Assembly: GCA_003615045.1 (NCBI GenBank)
Contig: ML014257.1
Span: 1-43,007 of the forward strand
Length of the DNA: 43,007 nucleotides
Direction of reading: 5' to 3'
Source: Caulochytrium protostelioides
Lineage: Eukaryota; Chytridiomycota; Caulochytriomycetes; Caulochytriales; Caulochytriaceae
Shown piece by piece: positions 28,621 through 38,070 of this stretch. How positions within the stretch are numbered: the first letter of the stretch is position 1; every line of letters begins with the position of its first letter. The notes beneath the pieces were generated by a model. That model did not search any database and was not told where the DNA came from. It saw nothing but the letters and a program-made list of their open reading frames with translations. Both the position numbers and the translations under genes were made by a program.

Positions 28621-30843
28621 ATGCCCGGACTGAATCCGCAGGGTCTCAGCGGCTACGGCGGCCCGAACAACACCAACACGGACCTTGGCCGCTCCGGCTA
28701 CAAAGCCAGCGCCGCCACGGCTCGATCCTCGCCCCAGATGGCGCCGCGCAGCAGTCCCGGCGGCCTGTCGCCGTCGCTGTTCAACGCCAATGCGTACGCG
28801 ACGACGTCCCGCACCTACTCACCGTCGGCGCTGCACGGCAGCCCCTTCCGCCCGCCGACCGCCGCGGCCGGCTCGCCGGGTATGAGCGCTGGCGCCCTGC
28901 CTTACCACCGCATGAGCCCGCGGCCCGGCCCGGGCGGCCTCACGCCGACCGCCCTCGACCCCACCAGCTCGATCCATGATATCCCATATCTGCCGCCGCC
29001 GCCAGAGGCATGCGCCCGCGGCCCGGACGGCCAGATCGAGGCCCGCCCGTACGTGATGGCTGTGACGCAGGCGGACACCACGCGGCAGAGCTGCGATTTG
29101 GACGGCAACTTGCTGGACCGCATCTGCAGCTACTGCGCGCCCGAGGATCTGCTGCCGCTGCTGCGCGTCAACCGCAACTGGCACGCGGCCGCCGCGCGCC
29201 ACGTCTACCGCGCGGCCGTCTTCTCGGGGTCCAGCGGTAAGCGTCTGATGTGCTTCCTCAACACCCTCGAGGCCTCCGAGCAAGGCCTCGCAACACTGAC
29301 CGGCTATCATACCTTTGTGCGCGAGCTGGATGTCTACCAGATCGTCTGCGGCGCCAGCCGCGGCGACCACCGGCCCGTCTGGCAGGCCGTGCAGCGCGTT
29401 CTGGCGCTGGTCCAGGGCTCGCTGGAATCCCTGGCGTTCTCGGTCGTGGACGATGCGTTCTTGACGATGGAGCCGCGCGAGTTCCTCTCGGACGCGATCC
29501 GCTTCCCGCAACTGGCCCACTTCTATATCTCGCGCGGCTGCACCAAGATCAGCGAGCGCCTCGTGCTGGATCTGCTGCGCCGATGCGAGCCCCAGACGCT
29601 GCGCACCCTCCATATCCCGCAGGTCCTCCCGACGTTCACGGCCAACGCGTGGTTCCTTGTCGAAGAGAAGGGCGCCCAGAGCCTCGAGTCGCTCGTGCTC
29701 ACGCCGGCGCGCGTCCTGCCGCGCAACGGCACGGTCGGCCTTCCGGGCCAGCACAACACGGGCAGCCTCGGGCTCGGCGAGCTGGGCGCCGCGACCGCTA
29801 ACCAGAAGTACCCCCCGGGCATCTGGAACCCGGTGTTGATGTTCCGCGGGCTCTCCAACATCGCCCGCCAGACCACGCACCTGCGCCGTCTCGACCTGTC
29901 CGGCCACCCGGGCGGAATCGACTCGGATCTGCTCACCATCTTTTTGCAGTGCAACCCGATGCTGCAGGACCTGGACCTGCCGTGCGGCTGCACCGACCTG
30001 CATCTGCTGGCCATCATGGACGCCAAGCTGCCCCGCTTGCGCCGCCTCGGCACGGCGTGCCGCTGCGTGAACGGGATCCTCAGCGGCAGCGGTGTGCCGG
30101 TGACGACGGGCAACGGCGCCAACGCGCCTGTCTATGGCGCCTCCCACCCGATCCCGACACACCTGCAGCTTCAGCACGCCCAGCAGATGCAGCAGCAGCA
30201 GCGCTCGGCCACCTCGACGGCCGCCATCACGGCGTCGCCCATCTCGGCGACCCAGGGGCTCAGCCTGAGCGCGGCGGCCATCACGGCGGCCGCGAGCACC
30301 GCGCACGAAATCACCTCGCCGAACGGCGTCGTGATCAAGGACCCGGACACCGAGGGCTCCGAGTACGGCTGGGCCTCGCCGCCGCTCGCGTCGCGCAGCC
30401 TCGTGGCCGGCTCGCCGGCGACGGCGGCGGGTGCCCACGGCAGCGGGACCCTATCAAGCCGCGGCTCACAGAGCGCACGCACCGCCTTTGGCGCGGTGAT
30501 GGGCAGCGGCGGGGTGCTCGTGCCGAAGGGCCCGCCGCCGCCCACCGATACCCGCGTCTGCAGCCGCTTCTCGGACAGCGTGGTGCGGCTGCTGGTGGAC
30601 ACGTGCATGGCCGTCGCGCCGAGCAAGGCGCCGCGCACGGCCGGCGGCCGGCTCATTGTCTGGAAGGTGCTCTACCTCCCGAAGTGGATGACCTGCGTCG
30701 GGACCGGCAAGATCGTGCCGACCATCCGTTGGCTCGAGGGCCTGCCGGAGTCGCGCTTGTTCCTCAGCGACATGGACGCGTACCTGTACAAGGGCATCAA
30801 GATTGCCTCGCCGGGGGGCCGCGCCGTCCAGGGGCTGTCGTGA
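28621..30843 (+). CDS. F-box protein with LRR-like repeats
   Basis: The product is 740 residues, from an ATG at 28621 (MPGLNPQGLSGYGG). F-box proteins recruit substrates to SCF (SKP1-cullin) ubiquitin ligases. Residues 1 to about 155 are Ser/Pro/Gly-rich and disordered. An F-box lies at about 160-205 (LLDRICSYCAPEDLLPLLRVNRNWHAAA split over the SKP1-binding helices). Helical, leucine-rich repeat-like segments follow (SLESLAFSVVDDAF, LRTLHIPQVLP, LRRLDLSGHPGG, CNPMLQDLDLPCG), typical of degenerate LRRs for substrate binding. A low-complexity Gln/Ala/Thr insertion separates these from a conserved-looking C-terminus (YLPKWMTCVG..IRWLEGLPESRLF). The substrate is not predictable. Confidence 0.8.
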   Translation: MPGLNPQGLSGYGGPNNTNTDLGRSGYKASAATARSSPQMAPRSSPGGLSPSLFNANAYATTSRTYSPSALHGSPFRPPTAAAGSPGMSAGALPYHRMSPRPGPGGLTPTALDPTSSIHDIPYLPPPPEACARGPDGQIEARPYVMAVTQADTTRQSCDLDGNLLDRICSYCAPEDLLPLLRVNRNWHAAAARHVYRAAVFSGSSGKRLMCFLNTLEASEQGLATLTGYHTFVRELDVYQIVCGASRGDHRPVWQAVQRVLALVQGSLESLAFSVVDDAFLTMEPREFLSDAIRFPQLAHFYISRGCTKISERLVLDLLRRCEPQTLRTLHIPQVLPTFTANAWFLVEEKGAQSLESLVLTPARVLPRNGTVGLPGQHNTGSLGLGELGAATANQKYPPGIWNPVLMFRGLSNIARQTTHLRRLDLSGHPGGIDSDLLTIFLQCNPMLQDLDLPCGCTDLHLLAIMDAKLPRLRRLGTACRCVNGILSGSGVPVTTGNGANAPVYGASHPIPTHLQLQHAQQMQQQQRSATSTAAITASPISATQGLSLSAAAITAAASTAHEITSPNGVVIKDPDTEGSEYGWASPPLASRSLVAGSPATAAGAHGSGTLSSRGSQSARTAFGAVMGSGGVLVPKGPPPPTDTRVCSRFSDSVVRLLVDTCMAVAPSKAPRTAGGRLIVWKVLYLPKWMTCVGTGKIVPTIRWLEGLPESRLFLSDMDAYLYKGIKIASPGGRAVQGLS

Positions 30844-31626
30844 GCGTCTCTTCATAATCACCCCTGTTTCCTGTTCTGCTCTGCCCTGTTCTACTCCGCA
30901 TCGTGCTGCTACGGCTGCCTCCCCGCCGGGCATCTCGCCAGCGAGCCCTCGCTCTCCCTCTTTCTCTGTTTCCGCTCCTGTTTCTCGCATTCCCGCTCAA
31001 GGCTCCCTCATAGCCCGTGCGTTCGTTTGGCCGCACCGCGTTTTCTCTGCTTCTCTAAAATACCAACCTTCCAGTGTTAAACAGCCATGTCGCCGATCGG
31101 GTGGTCGATTGGCCACGCGCGGGGCTGAGTGACCAAACCGAGGCGGATGCTGCGGGTGGGACCATCGGACCTGACGGGCATCGGCAGGACTCGGCCCAGG
31201 CCCAGGCGCGGGCGGAGCGGGCTTCTTTGTTCGTCTTTTCCGGCTTTCGGCGGGTCTTGGCCCTGTCCCTGTCGTTCGGCCGGCGGCCGGCGGTATCGGT
31301 CAGAAAGGGGCTTAGGCAGCATTCGGCCGACACGGACATCTCACTATATCCCTCTTGGGGGTATCTGAGCGAACGGGTCCTGCTGCCCCTGACGCTGGCT
31401 TCAATGCCAAAGCCAATGCCAATGCCCATAGGGATACGGATATGGACAACGTCTGGCTCTCGGCCGAGCGTGCCGATCGGATCACCCGACAGCGGGTGAT
31501 AATCCTTACGCCGCGTCTCGCGAGGCATTCGACGCGCGATCGCCCCGCGAACCGCCTCTACTGCCGCCGACTCTGTTGGCTCCGCTGCTGCGGCCGTCTC
31601 CCGCGCGCAACCCCGCACACCCCGCC
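30844..31626. other. Intergenic region between F-box and USP genes
   Basis: A 783-bp tandem-gene spacer. The first about 200 bp are C/T-rich (likely 3' UTR and termination of the F-box gene). The rest is presumed promoter for the USP gene. A short imperfect CCAATG/CCAAAG run sits near 31403-31425. No gene is supported. Confidence 0.45.
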
Positions 31627-33816
31627 ATGTCGGCGCCCTGGACCGTGCCCTTGATCCCGCCATGGATCACGGCGGGCACGATGGACGCTTATCTGGCCAG
31701 CGTCACGGAGGCCATGCAGCGGCTCACGCTGACCGCCGGCCGCCGACTCGCCGCCGCGCCGCCGCTGCTGATCGCCCAGGCCGGCGCCGGGCTGACGATC
31801 GCCCTGCTGACGATGGGATTTGTTCGTGCCGTCCGTGCCCTCGACGCGGAACCGATCCCGCCGATGCCGTCGGCGCACCGCTACGACCGCGGTCGGAGAA
31901 GCCCCGCCCGCGCCGGCCACGAGGCCACCCTCGCCTCGAGCGCGCCTGCCGGCCTCGTCAACCTGGGCAACACGTGCTTCATGGCGAGCGTCCTCCAGTC
32001 GCTGGCGGCCTGTGAGCACGTCGTGTCCTGGGTGCGCCGCGAAGTCGACGGCGCCCCATCGCGCCGCGCGTCGCTGTCGCCGGCGCTGGCGATCGACGAG
32101 ACGCTGCTGAGCGCGCTCCATGACCTGTGGGCGGCGATTAACGCGAACGCCGACGCCCTCTGCCGCGGCGAGCCGCCGCGCGGTGGGAACGGCCAGACCG
32201 CGGTGCCGTCGGCTGTCTTTGCAGCTCTGACGAACAGCGCACAGCGACTCGGGCCCGGCGAGGGCGGCGCTGTCAACGGGACCGCCGCACGCCACTTCCT
32301 CTCGTTCCGGCAGCAGGACGCCCACGAGCTGCTGACGCTTCTGGCCGCGGTCGGCCTCGAGGAGACGCGCCGCCTGGTGCCGCGCGCCTGGGGCCCCTTC
32401 GAGGCGGCGACGGCCTTCGCTGCCGTCGGTGCCGGCCGCGCGCCCAGGCTCGGGCTGCCCGTCGTCACGGCCGCCGCGCGCGAGTCGCGCCTCGACGCGG
32501 ACGCCTGCCGGGTCGCTTGCGCGATCCCGCTCACGGGTCTGCTCGGTACCCGCATCCACTGCCGCGTCTGCCGGTACACGACGCCGCTCCGCCTCGAGAC
32601 CTTCACGAGCCTCTCGCTCGCGATCCCGCCGGCTGGCCGCGACGACCGCACCCGCGTCGAGGATCTGCTCGCTCACTATATGCGGCCCGAGGCCATCGAG
32701 GGCTACGCCTGCGACCGTTGCCGTCTCCGTGCGTGGTGCCGCGTGGCCGATGAGACGCTGGTCGAGGCCGAACGGCTCGTGGCCCTCGCCGCAGCCCCCT
32801 CGCCCCTGCCGGCCAGCGGCAAGCGCGGCGGCAAGCATGGCGCTGCCGGGGCTTCGCGCAAGCAGCCCGCCAAGCCGCGGACAGCGAAGGCTCAGCAAGC
32901 GTCGCTCGCCGTGCCGCACTTGGCGGTCGTCGCCGAGCAGGCGCGCCTGCTCAAGCAAGCGCTCGCGTCGCACCACTACAGCTTCGCCTCGGAGGGCCAG
33001 AGCAAGATCACGCTGATTCCGCGGCCACCTGTCGCGCCGGACGCCGTCGTGCAGCGGACAACGGTCGTCGTGCGATGGCCCCCGACGTTGTGCATCCACA
33101 TCCAGCGGTCCGCCATCAGCCCGTACGGCGACGTCTACAAGGACCGTCGGCCCGTTATCTTCCGTGAGACGCTTGGCGTGGACGCTGGCGTCGGCGGCAG
33201 CATCGAGGGCGGCTGGGGCCCCGGCGGCCCCGGCGACATGCCCGCGCCGGGCCCCGCCTCCTTGCCGGAGCTCCACGCGCGCCTGGCGGAGCGCCCGGGC
33301 GGCCAGGCCGTCGAATACGGGCTGCGCGCCGTGGTGCTGCACTTCGGTGGCCACGACTCCGGTCACTACACCGCGCTGCGGCAGGTCTGCGTGCCGGACG
33401 CGGCGCCTCCGGCGGAGCCCAGCGGCGCTGCCAAGCGTCGACGCTGGTGGTACCGGGTGTCGGACACGCAGGTCGAGCCCCTCGCGGATCCGCGGCACCA
33501 GGTCTACGGGTACGGCGCGCAGCATGCAAGTCTGCTCTTCTACGACCGCCGATCGCCACGACGGGCCAAGGCCCCGAGTTCGCTGACGTCCTCGACGTCG
33601 GCTTTGAAACACCGCGAGCACGTGGCCCTCTCTCGCGACACGGACGGCCCGCCCCTGTCGTCTCCCCGATGGCGTGCCCGCGACGGGTCGGTCCGCGGGG
33701 GGGCGAGCGAGACCACCGAGTCCGGGAGCGGGGCCTCTGTCACGACCTCCCCCTCGACGTCGAGCTTGAGCAGTCTGGTGAGCACGCCGGCCACCAGTGC
33801 GCCCTCGTCACCTTGA
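31627..33816 (+). CDS. USP30-like deubiquitinase with N-terminal membrane segment
   Basis: Ubiquitin-specific protease of 729 residues; the start ATG at 31627 has good context (CCCGCCATG), and the open frame upstream begins only with non-ATG codons. A hydrophobic segment at about 46-66 (LLIAQAGAGLTIALLTMGFV) precedes the catalytic domain, as in USP30 and yeast Ubp16, which sit on the mitochondrial outer membrane. The Cys box is GLVNLGNTCFMASVLQSL with C117. The His box is LHFGGHDSGHYTAL with H580. The third catalytic position is Ser (S612, in YRVSDTQV) where most USPs have Asp or Asn. USP30 is known for exactly this Cys-His-Ser triad. Zinc-type CRVC and CDRC pairs lie in the fingers. The C-terminal about 90 residues are Ser/Thr-rich. 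Predicted role: removing ubiquitin from mitochondrial proteins and opposing mitophagy (inference). Confidence 0.85.
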   Translation: MSAPWTVPLIPPWITAGTMDAYLASVTEAMQRLTLTAGRRLAAAPPLLIAQAGAGLTIALLTMGFVRAVRALDAEPIPPMPSAHRYDRGRRSPARAGHEATLASSAPAGLVNLGNTCFMASVLQSLAACEHVVSWVRREVDGAPSRRASLSPALAIDETLLSALHDLWAAINANADALCRGEPPRGGNGQTAVPSAVFAALTNSAQRLGPGEGGAVNGTAARHFLSFRQQDAHELLTLLAAVGLEETRRLVPRAWGPFEAATAFAAVGAGRAPRLGLPVVTAAARESRLDADACRVACAIPLTGLLGTRIHCRVCRYTTPLRLETFTSLSLAIPPAGRDDRTRVEDLLAHYMRPEAIEGYACDRCRLRAWCRVADETLVEAERLVALAAAPSPLPASGKRGGKHGAAGASRKQPAKPRTAKAQQASLAVPHLAVVAEQARLLKQALASHHYSFASEGQSKITLIPRPPVAPDAVVQRTTVVVRWPPTLCIHIQRSAISPYGDVYKDRRPVIFRETLGVDAGVGGSIEGGWGPGGPGDMPAPGPASLPELHARLAERPGGQAVEYGLRAVVLHFGGHDSGHYTALRQVCVPDAAPPAEPSGAAKRRRWWYRVSDTQVEPLADPRHQVYGYGAQHASLLFYDRRSPRRAKAPSSLTSSTSALKHREHVALSRDTDGPPLSSPRWRARDGSVRGGASETTESGSGASVTTSPSTSSLSSLVSTPATSAPSSP

Positions 33817-33976
33817 GCGGTGACAAGAGGCGCCGTGACGGATGAGCAGGTGAGGATGAGCGAGAGCTGGGGTTGGCTGCCCACACGCTCGCCACCGAGT
33901 TCAGACCACCAAGAAGGATATCGTTATACAGATCATCTTATAGGAAAATACAGAATAGGGGGCCGGGAGCACCAGA

Positions 33977-34420
33977 TCAGTTCTGGAGCGGAGCGATTGA
34001 GCCGGTGTCAGGGCGGTGCCAGGCCGCCACGCGGCCAGAGTCGAACAGATACGACCGGTCCAGACCGGATTCCCTCCCCACGCTATTGGCTCGGTGCTGC
34101 TGCGTCTGTGCTGACATGAGCTGGCTGTGAAGCGTCATGTCCACACCTTGGGTATGAATGTGAACCGCGGGGGACTCATGGCCTGGCGCTATCCTGCCGG
34201 GCACCACCCCGCGCCGCATGAGACGGCGGTGCAGGTGGCGTCTCACCATATGGCGGCGAACCAGCCGACGGGCCCGATCCCGCACCGCCGGGGACGGAAC
34301 GACCGCCGTGGGGCGGGAAGCAGACTCGCCGACCCCGCCGACCGCTGTCGAATCCGGGTGGGCGGCACTCGCGTGCACCAGCATTAGCAGGACCGCGAGG
34401 GCCTGGACAGGGAACCACAT
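33977..34420 (-). CDS. Possible small secreted protein with dibasic sites
   Basis: The 147-residue frame starts at ATG 34420. It opens with a textbook signal peptide, MWFPVQALAVLLMLVHASAA, whose predicted cleavage falls after ASA or SAA. The next part is rich in RR pairs (RARRLVRR, RRHLHRRLMRR), possible kexin-type processing sites, followed by a His/Gln-containing tail without a known domain. The frame continues upstream of the chosen ATG to another ATG at 34690, but that part looks non-coding. It lies between convergent and co-directional neighbours with sensible spacing (160 bp after the USP stop). It may equally be a chance frame. The signal peptide is the only positive evidence. Confidence 0.35.
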   Translation of the reverse strand: MWFPVQALAVLLMLVHASAAHPDSTAVGGVGESASRPTAVVPSPAVRDRARRLVRRHMVRRHLHRRLMRRGVVPGRIAPGHESPAVHIHTQGVDMTLHSQLMSAQTQQHRANSVGRESGLDRSYLFDSGRVAAWHRPDTGSIAPLQN

Positions 34421-35002
34421 GGTGGGCCGAAAGACGAGGAGGTACGGCGCTCGGTCGGGGAAGGGCAACGGTCGTGCTAGCGTCGCTGGCCACGACGATG
34501 AGGAGCGGGTGGGGCTATCGTCCGCCCAAGATCGCGAATACCTTGGGCGGACGCTCGTAGAGATAGACAAGTCGAGCAGGCAGAGAGACATTCGCATCCA
34601 TCTGTGGAGTGGGCTTTTTAACTCGCCGCCATCATGGATTTGCGAGTCAGGGCGGCGAGAGTGGCGTCTCCGGCCCTGCTGCCAGCTCATGATCTGAACA
34701 ACTCAACTCAACTCAAGAAAATATTTACATAAAATTGACACGGGAAGGGTAGGAGTGGCAAAAGAAAGGCACAGAGCCCCGGCTAACCCTTTTTTTTCGC
34801 GAAACGATGACACTGGCCGAAGAATACAGCGGAGTAATGCCGCAATTTAAAGAGCTGTTCCGTCCCATTGGAACGCTTCGAGCCATGCCGATCCTGTCCA
34901 TTCACCGGAAGCCCGAACTGCGGAACATCATGCCCGGCCCCCCACGATAATCACGACGACATCAGCGTCACGCCAGGCTCGCTGAGCCATCATGACAATG
35001 CA
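34421..35002. other. Intergenic region with an inverted repeat
   Basis: This spacer follows the sorbosone dehydrogenase-like gene (3' end at 35003) and precedes the small secreted frame on the minus strand. It holds a 12-bp inverted repeat at 34519-34553, a short (CTCAA)n run near 34703-34716 and a T-octamer near 34791. No RNA gene is recognised. Confidence 0.45.
34519..34553. repeat. Perfect 12-bp inverted repeat with 11-bp spacer
   Basis: CGTCCGCCCAAG (34519-34530) and its exact reverse complement CTTGGGCGGACG (34542-34553) flank an 11-bp spacer. It sits about 100 bp upstream of the small secreted frame. It could be a dyad binding site or an RNA hairpin. Confidence 0.85.
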
Positions 35003-36481
35003 TTACATCATGGCCACAAATAAAAAGGCAATCGTGGCGAGCACGGCCTGGGGAGACGAGATGCGGGGACTGGCCAACGACGAGGCGGCACTTTTACTGC
35101 CGGCGCTGTTGACCAGATAGACAATGTCGCCTGTGGCGTCACTGGCGACAAAGAAGGTCCCATTCTTGACGACCAGCCCCGACGGACGGAAACACCCCAA
35201 TCCCCCGCCGGCCGACGGCGAGCACGTGGCGGCCGCCTCCGTGGCCTGCAGCAGAATATCGGGCGCTTGCGACAACGGCCGCCCGTCCGAGCCGAACGGC
35301 ACACGATAGAGGGCATAGCCGCGGGCGACATCGGCGTTCCACGACCCGTGGGTCGTCACAAACAAGTCGCCCACCCAGCTGCATGGGAAGGACAGCGGCG
35401 CGCTATTGGGGTCGGCATCCGCGGCACAACCCGCATGCGAAGGCATGAACGCCATCGCGATCGGGCTGCTGTGAGCCGGCAGCGTGGCGAGCGGGCCGGT
35501 GTTGTTGTTGGGGTCCTGGCACCAGGCATCCGAGTGAACGCCGTCATCCTTCGTCGCCGGCATCGCGCGCTGCACCACCGTGCCATCGGTACTCGTTTCA
35601 TTGGATGAAAAGCAGAATGGGTAGCCGTAGAACTGCCCCGAAGACGCCAGGAGGTTGATCTCCTCCACAGGGTTTTCCTGGTGGTCCAGACCAATATCAG
35701 GCCGCTCGATCTCATCCGCGCCGTTGTCGGCGGCCCACAGCTGGCCCTTCTGGTCGTGGGCGAACGCCACAGCGTTGCGCAGGCCGTCGGCAAACACTTC
35801 CATATCGGAGAAATCGATGCTGCCGGTATCGGCATTGATGGCTGCGAGCGCCTCGGCCCACGGCACTCGCCGGATCTGGCTGCGGGAACTGTCTTCGTCG
35901 ACGTTGTTGAGACTTCCGATTTGGACATAGAGCCATTGTCCGTCGGGACTGATCTCGATGGACCGCGTCTGATGGCCCAGCGGCGCGCCCCCGCGGCCGC
36001 CGCCAGCAATGTTAGACACCACAGTGCGAGGCGGATTCGTGATTGCCTTGCGACTCCCCGACGGGTAGGGGAACTGATACACATCCGTTGCGCTGCTGAC
36101 CAGCAGATTCGCTTGGTAGTATGTCAGGCCGTGGGTCAGAGCCAAGACGGGGCTGCCCGGCAGAGACGCCACGTCCAGAATGGTGGCGTTGGTAAAGCCC
36201 GTGGGATCACTGGCATCCTCCCAAATCGCGATCACTTGCTGGGAAGAACGGCTTAGCGCCAAGAGATCGCCCGATCCGGGGTCCAGCGTCATTCCGCGGA
36301 CCCCTGTGAAGTTGCGGGCCACATTGTAGGCCGACCAATCGCTGTTTCCCGTTTCCAGCGCGGCCGTCAGTGTCGGGCCGACGTCCGCCGCAGCGCTTTG
36401 GGAGATGAGGCATGCGAGCGCGCTGAGATAAAGGATGCCTTTTGCGGACCGTCGTGCGGCCACCGGGTCACAGGACCGCAT
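35003..36481 (-). CDS. Secreted glucose/sorbosone dehydrogenase-like beta-propeller protein, probably GPI-anchored
   Basis: The family (GSDH, soluble quinoprotein-type) folds as a six-bladed beta-propeller that oxidises sugars in PQQ-binding members. The product from ATG 36481 is 492 residues. It has a basic n-region and a hydrophobic core ILYLSALACLISQSAAA before DVGPTLT, a likely signal peptide. Family features include GVRGMTLDPGSGDLLALSR, HGLTYYQANLLVSS, RSIEISPDGQWLYVQIGS, FADGLRNAVAFAHD, LWAADNGADEIERP and a WVGDLFVTTHGSWN segment. The C-terminus has a Ser/Ala-rich stretch and ends in a hydrophobic tail AVLATIAFLFVAMM with nothing after it, as in GPI-anchored proteins. In-frame ATGs at 36520 and 36598 are alternatives; the signal peptide fits 36481 best. 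PQQ use in this species is unproven. Confidence 0.85.
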   Translation of the reverse strand: MRSCDPVAARRSAKGILYLSALACLISQSAAADVGPTLTAALETGNSDWSAYNVARNFTGVRGMTLDPGSGDLLALSRSSQQVIAIWEDASDPTGFTNATILDVASLPGSPVLALTHGLTYYQANLLVSSATDVYQFPYPSGSRKAITNPPRTVVSNIAGGGRGGAPLGHQTRSIEISPDGQWLYVQIGSLNNVDEDSSRSQIRRVPWAEALAAINADTGSIDFSDMEVFADGLRNAVAFAHDQKGQLWAADNGADEIERPDIGLDHQENPVEEINLLASSGQFYGYPFCFSSNETSTDGTVVQRAMPATKDDGVHSDAWCQDPNNNTGPLATLPAHSSPIAMAFMPSHAGCAADADPNSAPLSFPCSWVGDLFVTTHGSWNADVARGYALYRVPFGSDGRPLSQAPDILLQATEAAATCSPSAGGGLGCFRPSGLVVKNGTFFVASDATGDIVYLVNSAGSKSAASSLASPRISSPQAVLATIAFLFVAMM

Positions 36482-36597
36482 GGCGCTCTGTATGGGGAGC
36501 CACGTAGAGAAGGCCACCATGGCACGTGCTGTGCGCCGAAGAGCTCTCAGGGCCGAGGCTTCGCGTGTGGGATCAGGTCTGTCCGGGGCCCCAACCA

Positions 36598-36640
36598 CAC
36601 CAGAAGGCGAAAAAATAAAGAAATAAAAATCAGGGTCGCT
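36598..36640 (-). promoter_or_regulatory. AT-rich tract upstream of the sorbosone dehydrogenase-like gene
   Basis: On the gene's strand this reads as a T-rich run with TTTATTTC and TTTATTTTTT. It lies about 120-160 bp before the ATG in otherwise GC-rich DNA. A core-promoter role is inferred from position and composition only. Confidence 0.35.
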
Positions 36641-36762
36641 GGCCGGTGCGCACTACTGAGTCTGTGAAGGGAAGGGGAGGCACCGGTGAAGGCGGCGATC
36701 GGCGTGTTAGGAAACCAGATCGCATCCTGGCTCGACGGATCCGTCTTTCCCACCCAGCTTTC

Positions 36763-36814
36763 CATCCAGGCTGCCCATCCAGGCTGCCCATCCACGTTGC
36801 CCATCCACGTTGCC
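36763..36814. repeat. 13-bp minisatellite, four copies
   Basis: Two copies of CATCCAGGCTGCC are followed by two copies of CATCCACGTTGCC, head to tail, then a decayed partial copy. The pairwise arrangement of the variants suggests a two-step duplication. Confidence 0.9.
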
Positions 36815-36902
36815 CATCGGGAATCCGGTGCCGAAGTGAGCTGGGCGGCACTTATATGTGGCTACCATGTTCTCGCCTGAATCTTGCAGGGATGTCGCTG
36901 GC

Positions 36903-36938
36903 ATCGTTGCTCGGATCGTTGCTCGGATCGTTGCTCGG
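36903..36938. repeat. 12-bp tandem repeat, three copies
   Basis: Three perfect head-to-tail copies of ATCGTTGCTCGG, 90 bp after the 13-bp minisatellite. It marks the edge of the repeat-bearing part of the window. Confidence 0.9.
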
Positions 36939-38070
36939 CGCTGGATCGCGCGGCGTGGTCAGCGGGCTGGAGGTCGGCGCACCCAGCCTACGTCATTGTG
37001 ACACGGCGTCCACGCGTCATGCCCACACCGTGGCTTGGCGCTGGCGGCGCGACACCCGTGTGTGGCAGCAACGATCACCTCCGACATGCGCTTGCGTCAT
37101 GCTCGCGTAGCACTGGGTGCGGCGGCGCCATCGAAGTCCCGCTGGCGCGGCCGTCATGCCATCCTCGCCGCCCACGACCGCCCGCTGCCCCATCGGAGGT
37201 CACCGCCACGGTGCCACGTGGCACCGCTCGTCCACCCGCAACCCGCAACCAGCCCATGTCCACGGCGGCCCGGCCTTCGCGTCGACCCGCGTGGACGACG
37301 GAGGGGCGCCTGCCTCCGCCACGTTTCACCGCTCCGCCGAGCGATGTCGAGGGACGTTGTTTGACGCGGAACGGGCCGGAGGTTGTGGACGCCGCTGGGG
37401 CTTGGGCCATGGGCCCCAGCAGGGCGACGCGGCGCTGGCCCACGTCCGGGCGCTCTCGGGGGGAAGGCCCGCCAGGCCGACCCAGCGTCCGGACCAACGC
37501 CGCACGCGCGTGGACCACCGCGTGACCGCACACGGCTCCCCGTCCCTGGCCGCGGGGTGGTCCTCGTCCAGGTGACCTCGGCCACCGCCTCCTGGCGGGC
37601 GGCGATCCTCCCCCCCACCGGCGAGGTCCCGCTGAGCCCTCCGGCACTTCAGCACGCTCCGCACGCCCGTGGCAGGCTCCCCGCACGGGGGCGGAGCGAC
37701 CGCCGAAATCATCGAAGCATCGCAAACCATCCACGCGCAGGCACCCACGCGCGCCAGTTCTCCAGCACCCCGCGACCGGCCGCGTCCCGCCAGGGCCGTA
37801 GGCCAAAGGAGGCGTCAGACCAGGCGCCCAGACGACGGGGGCTTTCCTTCCAGGTCGATACGCGAGTCGATCTTGAATCCTCCGCCAAGCGAAGAGCAGG
37901 CACAAGGACGCCGCGGTCAGAGACTTGATGGGGCGTGAGACCATGCGAGTTATGTACGGTCGGATATACGGACGCAACACGCACACCAGGTCCTCGATGG
38001 GGCCCCCCAGGGGTCCCCCACCGCGGTAGACGCGCATTCGGTTCCGTGTCGGATGACGTTGCCGACCTCG
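36939..38070. other. GC-rich region without a supportable gene
   Basis: Several overlapping frames on both strands are Arg/Pro/Ala-rich without domains. It lies directly downstream (on the minus strand) of the Fanzor relic, whose frame runs on into this DNA without further homology that I recognise. It may be the 3' flank of that element. Confidence 0.35.

Noticed and set aside
36763-36938. CRISPR-like array
   Set aside because: Units are 12-13 bp and directly abutting without spacers, so they are minisatellites in a eukaryotic genome.
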